Assembly: GCA_903813345.2 (NCBI GenBank)
Contig: CAIIXF020000005.1
Coordinates: 15,877,375-15,941,374, forward strand
DNA length: 64,000 nucleotides
Source of the DNA: Owenia fusiformis
Lineage: Eukaryota > Annelida > Polychaeta > Sabellida > Oweniidae
Direction of reading: 5' to 3'
Part shown: one piece after another, positions 38,491 through 49,100 of the stretch
Layout of the letters: every line of letters starts with the position of its first letter
How positions within the stretch are numbered: position 1 is the first letter of the stretch
Notes under the pieces: generated by a model
Databases searched by the model: none
Told to the model about the DNA's origin: nothing
What the model saw: the letters and a program-made list of their open reading frames with translations, nothing else
Position numbers and translations under genes: made by a program

Positions 38491-40698
38491 ATGTGGAAGG
38501 GGGAAGACTACACAGAACACTTCTCAATGGAGGTAAAGAATAACAAACAAAAGAAATACTAACTAAGAATTAACACGGGTATTTTCAATGGATTATATTG
38601 TGTGGTATACTCTTTTTAAATATCAAATCCTGGGATTTTGGTTAAACAAAACAAATACAAATACTTCACAACTGTAACTAATTAGATGCCTCTCGTCTTA
38701 TATATTGTGTTGTATACTCTTTTTGAATATCAAATCCTGAGATTATTTGGCACACAATACAGTCAAAGTAAAGTGACAAACAATTGCAAGGGGTTATCGC
38801 ATGTGTTCGTTGGTGTTCATGCAAGTGTTCACAAGGTAACAATTTGTTGAAGATACCAACCACCAAATGCCAGTCAAAAATTTGTTTAAGATACCAAACA
38901 CCAAATGCCAGTCAAAAATTTGTTTAAGGTACCAACTACAAAATGCCAGTCAAAAATTTGTTTAAGATACCAACCACCAAATGCCAGTCAAAAATTTGTT
39001 TAAGATACCAAACACCAAATGCCAGTCAAAAATTTGTTTAAGATAGGGCAAAGGGGTGTAATGTCGACGTGTGGGGTTATGTCGACATAATAGACGGGGT
39101 AACTTCGACACTTACGTATTAGAAGTAGAATTTCCGTTTTCCGCCATGTTTGATTTCTGGAAAAATTAAAATCTCGCGAGATCTCGATCCATGCGAGAAA
39201 AAAAACATGGCTTCCCCCTAGATCAGAAATTAGAGCAAATAAACAAGGTGTCGAAGTTACCCCACATGTCGAAGTTACCCCAAAATGGTGTCGACGTTAC
39301 ACCCCTTCGCCCTACCAAACACCAAATGCCAGTCAAAAATTTGTTTAAGATACCAACTACCAAATGCCAGTCAAAAATTTGTTTAAGATACCAAACACCA
39401 AATGCCAGTCAAAAATTGGTTTAAGATACCAACCACCAAATGCCAGTCAGAAATAAATTAAAAATGTGGCGATAACAATATGCTACCACTTCCTGATAGT
39501 GACTAGTAATCTGTACTTTCAAATTATCTTTAACTGTTACAGTACTCAACATTTATAATTTGCAGGCATATATGAGAGACTTCTATAGCGTTGAAAATAT
39601 TCTTCACACAGAGTCCCCTAAAGGAAAAATGAGGAGATTTGCCATGAAGACTTTCCATGAAATCTTTGAAAAAAGTGAGTTGTGCTAAATATGTGGTATT
39701 TCATATACAGTAAAACCTGTTTATATTGAACTTTTTTTTCATAGGCCTGTGTTTATCTTCCATTAAAATAAAAATCAATATAAATATATTATATATATGG
39801 ACAATGTTACCGTATACATGTACATGTATTTTCATGTTACCTATCCATTGCCTACAAGAAGTTCAAACATTGTGAAGTTTTCAATTATAAATAATTCTCA
39901 AAGATCCCAGAAACAGTTTCAGATAATGGTAACCATGGTAACCGGCTCTTCAGTTTTGGGACAGGACCAGGTGTACTTGAAGTTATAAGTGCAAGTCGTT
40001 ACTTCCCCTATATCACATGCAGTGAATTCATTGCTGATGGACGCAAAGAGATTGTAAAGTGGCTAGAGAAAGATCCAAATGCATTTGACTGGTCACCATT
40101 CATCCAACATATATCCAAAATGGAAGGAAATGAGTATGTTTTTTCTCATTATACATGTATATGTTTTGAATGAAAAACTGATGAATTTGACTTAAACTGA
40201 AGTATGTATTTTAGTCATCAGAACTTCCCATATAAAGGCCTATTAAAGAAAATGATGCATTCCAGGAGTGAGTGGGAGGAGCGAGAGAAACAGCTTCGTG
40301 ATGCAATAACTGCTGTTATACCTTGCAACAGCCTGGACCCCACAAACATGACAGAACCAAACTACTTAAAGCCGTTTGACACACTTCTCACAGCAGGGAT
40401 CCTTGACTGCACATGTCCAGATATAGCCACCTATAGGGCACAATTGAAACTACTAATTGGGAAGTATTTAAAACCTGGAGGACATTTTATTCAGCTTGGT
40501 CCAATAGAAGCCGATTCATGGATAGTAAATGGCAAGACATTCCATTCTTTATACATGACCAAAGAGGATGTGTATTCAGCATGGGAAAATGCAGGTTTAA
40601 AAGTTGAGCAATTTTATTTTGTTAACCTTGGTGAGGAGGACAAATTTAGCGATGTCACCTATAAGGCAACCTTTATTGGTAAGGGTATCAAACTGTGA
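38491..40698 (+). CDS. NNMT/PNMT/TEMT-type SAM methyltransferase, copy 2
   Basis: This is the tandem paralogue of the gene at 31183, in the same orientation. Exons 38491-38532, 39566-39674, 39923-40133 and 40266-40698 have the same lengths (42, 109, 211, 433) and phases as copy 1 and give 264 residues. The SAM loop FGTGPG, AFDWSP, CPDIATY and KPGG are kept. Gly also occupies the place of the NNMT nicotinamide-contact Asp, so another amine substrate is likely. It differs from copy 1 in a few residues; S215 here (A215 in copy 1) falls at the recalled substrate-pocket Ser213. Intron 1 is filled by a 38 bp tandem repeat that holds a 267 bp transposon. AATAAA lies at 40713-40718. Both copies keep intact frames and splice sites. 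Confidence 0.88.
38851..39455. repeat. 38 bp tandem repeat, about nine units, interrupted
   Basis: The unit reads AGATACCAACCACCAAATGC then CAGTCAAAAATTTGTTTA. Five units precede a 267 bp transposon and about four follow it. The array lies in intron 1 of methyltransferase copy 2 and has no counterpart in copy 1. Confidence 0.92.
39046..39312. mobile_element. 267 bp TA-flanked inverted-repeat element
   Basis: The ends GGGCAAAGGGGTGTAATGTC and, reversed, GGGCGAAGGGGTGTAACGTC match at 18 of 20, with GTCGAC following. TA lies at 39044-39045 and 39313-39314. The host repeat unit reads AGATACCAAAC, so the pre-insertion site is AGATA-CCAAAC with TA duplicated, as in Tc1/mariner integration. The inside repeats TCGAAGTTACCCC-type words. 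No coding frame. Confidence 0.9.
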
Positions 40699-41363
40699 GG
40701 TTTTATTTAAGGAATAAAGAATGAGATTTTATGATTTATGGCGTAATATATGACTGAAAATGCTTAGCGATTGAGGTCTTTGGCAATGGCCAGAATAAAA
40801 TTTAAGGTCATATATTTGACATAAATCATAAAGTCGAGGTCTTTATTATGATTCTAATATGATAATAAAGAGACAAGAAACACAACTATTTGCATTTCTG
40901 AATTTTAGCTGTCATACATACTCCAATATTTGATTTTAGTAAGTATGATAGATGGCACTGTTACTGTGGATCGTGGGATAGCGCAAGTTTGCAAAATGAA
41001 TTTATTTAGAATGTGTTTTATTTTGATGTATCACATTAATATAAATGGCGGATCAACCCAGGGTTATCTGCAACAGCATTCTGCCACCACCAGAAGCAAA
41101 CCATATTCTCAATCAATAAATAAATAAATGACAAATAAAATTGAACTCACTTTTTCTGAATCTTTTATTTTTTGAGTTTTTTCAGACTTTTTAAACTTTT
41201 TGTAGGTGCCTCAGATTCTAAAACTAAAATATAATCACAACATCAAACATAATAGCACAACACACAAATTGGCACAACATAAAATGGCATGTCATTATAC
41301 TGGTTCAAATTCACACCAGTCTCTAATGATGCAAATGCAACAAATACAAAGTACATCAACTAA

Positions 41364-41586
41364 CAGGCCTGATGGCCTGTAGCCAGGGGGGGGGCTTTGA
41401 TGGGTTTCGAATGAACCCCCCCCCTCCCCCTGGCCAAAAAATCTTTCAAAATCATGCAGTTTTTCACCATTTTGAGCACTTTTAAGTGATTTGGGCCATT
41501 TTTGGACCAAAATTGTCACAAGTGAACCCCCCCTGGAAATTTTTGAAAACTGAACCCCCCCTTGGCAAATCCTGGCTACGGGCCTG
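41364..41586. mobile_element. 223 bp hAT-type mini-element (GTAGCCAGG family)
   Basis: It starts CAGGCC and ends GGCCTG; CTGTAGCCAGG near the left is mirrored by CCTGGCTACGGGCCTG at the right. A perfect 8 bp duplication TCAACTAA lies at 41356-41363 and 41587-41594. The inside has runs of G on the left and of C on the right, with GAACCCCCCC. From memory, very similar repeats with GTAGCCAGG plus G-runs are widespread in marine invertebrates. Confidence 0.88.
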
Positions 41587-41594
41587 TCAACTAA

Positions 41595-43107
41595 CTTGCA
41601 TAATCATGGGTTTTCAACAGAGCCCATGGTATAATCAAGGCCTAAATAATTAATACATTAAAGGAACTAGAATGGATAGAGATGACTATGAGTGTCAATT
41701 ATGCAACACTTTGTTCTCATCATAATTCCATTTCATGCCTGTTTCCTAAATGTCCAATAGCTCTGACTTTTTCAGGATAATCTTCAATTCTGACGAAAAT
41801 TTGAGAAAGGTGACATCCCCTTCAAAACTCTCTATATTTGATCAGATATCTGAATTTCTTTTTCAAATCAGAATCTAGGAAAAAACATTGGCATAAATTA
41901 GAGCAAAAAGATTGCTTTCAACATTTTACACTCAATCCTTTCTAATTTCCTTTCATTAAATCAGGTTTTAAATTTGTAAGTGCCAAAAAGGTAACGCCCA
42001 AAATGGTTCAATGATTTGTGGTGATATTCATCATCTTTGTAATGAGACTTAAATTGAAAGACTGGAGTCTTTGGTATTGGGCTGAATAATAATACTTTAG
42101 AGTGATACCTAGCCCAATTATGCATGCAGTACAACATGACCTCCTGTTGGAATCATTAGGACAAGTTGGCAGGGCACGACGTAATCTTCAGACTGCCGGT
42201 CTTGTCCGGGAGAATATTGATGGGACAGGTTATAAATAAAAACTGTCGGACATACTGACTGACACATGTTATTTAATTGAAAATATCTGAATATGGCTTG
42301 GATATTATGTCCGATACCTTGACCTGACCTCTAAACATAAAGTAAATGCGGCTGTTCATTCAACTTTATGCCCCCCCAACTGATACTTAATTTTCTATTA
42401 ATTAGTAGAGCCTATTGTTGTTTACTTTATGTGCATGTATGGCGATGATAGCAGGGGTAAGTGTTTTTAAAATAGATCAACCTGAATGCACAATTAACCA
42501 GTAAAATGGAAATATGTGAATATATCCAAATAAGGGAAGGAAAATAGCAAATGTTATCTGACACGAGGTCAAACACAATTTCCAGTCTGAACTCTCTTAA
42601 GGTATGTAAAATGGTTCAGAAGAGTATTAAGCGATCTAAGATCATCTACGAATAAAAATCACATCCTTTCTCAGCAATAAATTGCCTCAATAATTTATCA
42701 TTCAAGTTTCAAATATTCCGGTTAAAAAACTTCTGTAAACAGTGCTTCAGTTTGAATTGATCACTCATACCATACTACCAGTATATATCCATACGCCACA
42801 TTATATACAGGGAATTTTACTATCATGGTATGAAGTAGTAAGGTAATTTTTGTATTGAGCATTTTTCATTGACCAGCTAGATTTCTCAATGACCAGTAGA
42901 TTTTGGAGTAGTGCTGGTCATGATGACCAGCATATTTTATCATCGACCACCTGAAATTTCAATCCTGCCAGTCAAGTTTACCAGCAGGAAAATTTAGCTT
43001 AAAACATGCCCTGCATGTGGGTTAAATGGAGAATACATGTAGTAGACACCTTGCAATGATGTCACATGGTTAACTTACTGAAACTTCTCCATCAATTCAG
43101 GTTCAGT
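41595..43107. other. No gene; 3' flank of HDAC11
   Basis: No supportable open frame. The HDAC11 3' UTR should lie at the right end if the last exon reads through to its stop at 43108. Confidence 0.5.
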
Positions 43108-46100
43108 TTAATCATTTTTGTACATTTCCCTCACTTTTAGAGGGGATCTATTTGATAAACTTAGAGTGTACAGCCTTAGCCAAATTATACCTGGCGGAGG
43201 ACACCTTTCTGCAGCTTCACAATTAATGAGGCCCAGTTGATGTAGGTTAAGTACTGAATCAGCAATGATCCTTGCAGTATCCTTCTGGTAGCCCCCACTT
43301 GTCACCATCATAATTGGGATTCCACATGTACGGGCCTTTTGGAATACTATCTGGTCTCGTTCTATTATTCCCTACAATCATAATATACCATGGTAATCTC
43401 ATTAGAGTGAGGATATACAAAAACAGAATAGAAACAATTGCTTTTATATGAATTGTAAAAACAACAGTTAATGAACATGCTTTTTTCTTATAATAACAAC
43501 ATTTTCTTTACTGAGAATTTATATATAGATATTCAAAGATTAAAAGGATATCACTTTAGATAATAGTTTATCCACCAATGATGTCAATACTTATTGGTTA
43601 TCAAATTATGAACCAACAAGGCATTAAAATGCAAAATGTCACCACCTGTCATTTGTTAGAAAAGTTGGAGACTATCAGATATGTCACAACTTGTGGTGGT
43701 GACATAAAAGTCATACATTACATCACAGTATCATGGGCTTGATTATATCATTACATTTCATCTAGCAACTTCATTATCATTATCAGCACTTAATCCTAAC
43801 TGGATAGTGGACAAAGGCAAGAACTCACAAATGAAAATTATATCAAGAAAAATCTAGCTACAAGCCCTGTAGATAATCGAGCAGGATATAGATCATCATG
43901 GGCTGTTTCCAAATGTGCAATACCTGAGCAGTGATTGATAGACAGCCTAAGGGGTCTCCTTCTAGAATGTCTGTACCAGCATTGTATACTATGATGTCTG
44001 GTGTGAACTCATTTAGAGACCCCTCTAAATGTCTGCAACAAAATGAGAGCATAATTATATTGTATACTTTTGATATTATGAGGATTTATTCATACTTCAT
44101 TGTTTGCTTTTTGTCGTAAAAAGTAAAAAGAAATTATAATTTTATGATGAAAACCTTTTCAAAATTAAGTTTTAATGTAGAAAAACTTGTAAAGAAAATT
44201 AAAAGTAAGGACTTTACACTTTTAACACAACCGACTTTACATAATGTTATTAATTGCTAGAGCACATTGTCTCAAAGGGTGAACAAAGATAGGATTTTTA
44301 CTTACGTTCTGACTAACTGCAAATATTCAGCATCTTCCACAAAGGAAAACAGTTCCACCCTTCTCTTTATTGCCCCTGAAAGATGAAGAACAAGCATCAG
44401 CAGTTAAACTTGGTAAAGAATGTTGAAAAGTGAGTACAAGTATGGAGTAAAAGTGCAACTATTTGTACATTTAACACATGTATGCCTACAGTATATACCA
44501 TACTCCTTTGTAATTTTTGTCTTTTTTGGCATTTGAGGCATTGATGTATTGCATTAATCAGGGTGTGGCACAAGCACAGTCCCAAAAGACGATAAATGTT
44601 TAGTGAATTTTACTACAGACCTGCTAATTATAACTTAAGAAAATAACTAAACAAGAGTTCAATAGTTTTGACATCTTTTGGAGCACTCTGGTACTACTAG
44701 CCTAAAGGAATTGTAAAAAAAATATTGCAGTTCCTTGTTATACTGAATATTAAGTTCTTGGATGGTACAGTTTATTGTAATGTTAACTTTGGGAGCATTG
44801 CTACAGAAGGCCTCATGAATCAGCCCTTTGTTCAGCAAGAGAATGGGATTAACAGGGAATGTCTATCTTAAGAGAGGGCTTGTGCAATTATTAAATTATA
44901 TACATGTAATATAATATAATATGATATGCTTTAATATAATATAATGAATATAATGCCCAATGTGTATATTTCATAACAGGCTATTCATTCATTGTGCTAT
45001 TTTATGTTGCCAATGTGGCATCTCGTGAAGGAATACTAACAATACAATACAATATAATAAATATTATACGAATATAAATATACAGGGTGGGCCAAAAAAA
45101 ACCAATACCCAACTTCAAATCAGGATAAAAATAGTTACATTCAATATGGTACATTGACTTACATATCATTTTAAAGGTTATACAATTTCAAACAATTTGG
45201 TATATAACACTATGTCATGAAATCAATAGTAAAATTTTATTATACTTATTTGGGAGGCCGGGTTGCTATTTAATGTCTCCAGACTTAAGGGAGAAAATAG
45301 TAAATCTGGGGAATTATGTTAATTTTTTATTAATAGAATATCATTCATTTGTTAGGTGAATACATGCTTGGATATTAATATTTGCATCATTGTGTGACTA
45401 AATTTATAGTTTATGAATTTCAGTGTTGTTTAATAACATTTTACACTTTATTTATTTAAACAATTTTCCAATTGCTCAATATACCCCCACCCCCTCCCCT
45501 CTGCATCAACAATAAGCTTGAAGTGGTAGCGCAATCTATCAATAGCCTTATTGAGAGATTTCTGTTGCAATTCATTTCAGCGCTTTAGGATTCTGTTTCA
45601 ACTCATCAAAGCTGTTTATTGGATACTTTTGATTGTACCATTTCCTCGAGATGGCTCCATGTATGGTAATCAAACACATTACATGTAGCATCGGGGCTGT
45701 TGGGTGGTCGAGCATCAAGATCAATCAAATTGACACCTTGTTTGCAAGATCCTGAGATCAATGGTACGAGGCAATGTCTTGTTGGAAAATAAAATCCTCG
45801 TCACATATACGTTTAATGTCTTTTAACAGACCCCCTTTGAGTACTTATTGATAATAAACAACACTAAAATTCATAAACAATAAGTTTAGTCACACAATAT
45901 GCAAATATACAAGCATTTATTCACCTAACAAAATGATATTCTATAAATAAAAAATTAACATTATTCCACAGATTTACTATTTTCTCCTTAAAATCTGAAT
46001 ACCTTAAATACCGCCCCGGCCTCGCAAATAAGCATCATTAAACTTTAATATTGGTTTCATGACATAGTGTTATATACCAAATTGTTCGAAAATGGATTAC

Positions 46101-49100
46101 CTTTAAAATGATATATAAATCAATGTATCATATTGAACATAGCTATTTTCAGTCTGATTTAAAGTTGGGTATTGGTTTTTTTTGGCCCACCCTGTATATA
46201 TTGTACAATACAGTAAGAGGCCTAGGCCAACTATAAATAGATTTCTCACTTTTAGCAAATCCATCGTGTGGGTAGATTTCTCTATTATATACATCCATTA
46301 TGAAGACCCGAGAGTCATCCATGAAGTCTCTTGCGTGTCCATTACCCTAGAAAAATAAAAGATGAATGATTTATTGTGAGATCTTTTAGAAAACAATAAA
46401 GTGACACAATGTTTACACCAATCACAGAGGATCTTGAAAGCACTCGACACGGCTTGAATATATCAGGAATTGGAAGTAGCTAACAGCAAGTGAAATTTTT
46501 AAAATGTTGTACCAGTATGTGATTTTCCTATCAAAATCCATTGGAATCAACCTTAATTCTTCTTGATATCTAATCTTTTACATCATCATTATTGATACAA
46601 TTTAAAGGATCAAAATTCTAAGTTTAAAATGCAATCCCCATGTTAACAAGATAGTACTAAATCTATATTTGATGTTTCAAGAAGTAGAGTGTCTTTCGTC
46701 AGTTTTATCCATAATATGAAAAGCTTAAACCACTTATGCCATCTACAGGGTGTCAAATAAATATGTTCTCCCCTCAACTTTAACATCCACAAAATGTTGC
46801 ATAACTTTTAACTTTAGCACCTTAAAACTAGGCTTCATGGAGCAACTCTACAAGAAGTTTCAGATGACTAGCTGAACTAGATGCACTTTTATGCACAAAA
46901 CTTCATACTCTTGAAATCAATGGGGAGAACATATTTATTTGACATCCTGTATATTGTATTTATCTGTCTATACACACGGGGTACCATCGAATAATTTTGG
47001 CAACGTACCGGAGAACGACATTTTACTAAGAAATGGCAATAATTTAGCACAATATATTTTTTAACTAAAGTTCTATTTTGATTTTGACAAAAGTAAGTAT
47101 TCCATGCAATAACTATTTCATTCATGAGTTTGTAGGAATTCTGTTGGAACCCAGTTCTGATCAAGTACGAAGTTATTGAAATCGGCGCAGACGGACTTTA
47201 CTCCGAAAGATGGTTTTTCGATTATAACTTTTCACAACATTTAAGTATAGACTTTTGAAAAAAGTACAGAATAGTCCTTATACTTTTGAATAATTCTGTT
47301 ATTTCTGATTCACACGACTCTGATTTGTTTAATTAAAAAAAAGTTTTAAAAATATTACTTAGGAACGTAACCGGAGCTGGGAACGTAACCGGAGCAGATC
47401 AGTTGAATTATTTAATCAAAAAAATTAAAATATATGATTTAAAGCACACTGATTTAAAAACATACGGGATTGTTCGAATGCGTATTTATTAATATATATG
47501 CTTTAAATCATATATTTTATTTTTTTAAATTATATAATTCAACTGATCTGCTCCGGTTACGTTCCCAGCTCCGGTTACGTTCCTAAGTAATATTTTTAAA
47601 ACCTTTTTTTAATTAAACAAATCAGAGTCGTGTAAATCAGAAATAACAGAATCATTCAATAGTATAAGGACTATTCTGTACTTTTTTCAAAAGTCTATAC
47701 TTAAATGTTGTAAAAAGTTATAATCGAAAAACCATCTTTCGGAATAAAGTCCGACTGCGCCGATTTCAATAACTTCGTACTTGATCAGAACTGGGTTCCA
47801 ACAGAATTCCTACAAACTCATGAATGAAATAGCCATTGCATGGAATACTTACTTTTGTCAAAATCAAAGTAGAACTCTAGTTAAAAAATATATTGTGCTA
47901 AATTATTGCCATTTCTTAGTAAAATGTCGTTCTCCGGTACGTTGCCAAAATTATTCGATGGTACCCCGTGATACAGCAAATCATCTATTCTTGATGGTGA
48001 CATAAACATATGAGATGAGGTAGAATCTTAAAACAGTGTATAAACCAGTACGGATTGGACAGATATCACACAGAATGATGCTCTGGTTAGATTGGGTTAA
48101 AATCATCCCTTGGGAGAAATAATTTATGTAACACAAGGATTGGTAATTTCCTGTACAAACCCATACTCAATATCATCAATTCACAAAAACAAATAAAAAA
48201 CAAGTGGTGATATCTATTTATTCAGGTATATAGCAACTCCCTTATTTAAGCTACATTTTATTTATTTTATCTAGTAAGATATACAAGACAAGAAAATGTA
48301 CATTTACATGATTACCATGTGCATATTAGGTTATAAATAAGTATAGAAACATTATATAATATATCTTATCTACATAATTTATATATTGAATATGCACAAA
48401 ATAATTGCAAAATAAAATAAAATGCAATTAATGCATGAACATCACAAAAAAGTATATGGTCACATTTGTTTTCGTCCTATTCTACCACATCATCGCTGTC
48501 CACTGGGTCTAGAGACCCCAGATCAGAGTGATCAGAGATAGATGGGTAATACAATAATAGTTGGATTTTTAGTTGAATTCTATGTTTCTACCTTCTTTCA
48601 TGGTATGTAACATTCTCTATCATATTCATGCACATAATTCCCTCCTATAAATGCATAAACCCTCCCTCTCCTTGTCAAATAATAAAAAGAATCAGTATCA
48701 AATTCTAAACAAGCTGCAAAGGGCTCAGGAACACCATATCCAAGGTTTATAAATTGTGGATGCCCAATTCCATCCATATCAATTGATATCAGATTGTTGA
48801 AGTCATCATAGTACAAGTCGATGAAGTTCATATACACATCTACAAGGCATGCCATTTGAATATGATATCCATTGACTGAACTGCCAAACACATCCTCTAA
48901 TCTTCTCCAGTCCTGATATACCCACCCATCAAAGGAATATTCATAGGTCACCACTGCCTGGCCTGAAATTAAATGAGGGATTCACAAATACATAAACACA
49001 CTGTGCCTACAATTACTTAATTGGTTTTATTACATCTTTACTATCAGTCATATGTGCATGTATCTTTGGCACTGTGTGTTTTAATTTTTTCACTTTTTTC

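Noticed and set aside
46889-48005. Matching 70-90 codon frames in both arms of the foldback element
   Set aside because: They are the same DNA in inverted arms; no domain, no start context and no coding signal separate from the duplication.
48480-48560. Short minus-strand acidic C-terminus-like frame ending in DSDDVVE
   Set aside because: It lies just past the stop of the nested gene, has no convincing acceptor site and could be 3' UTR; too short to support.
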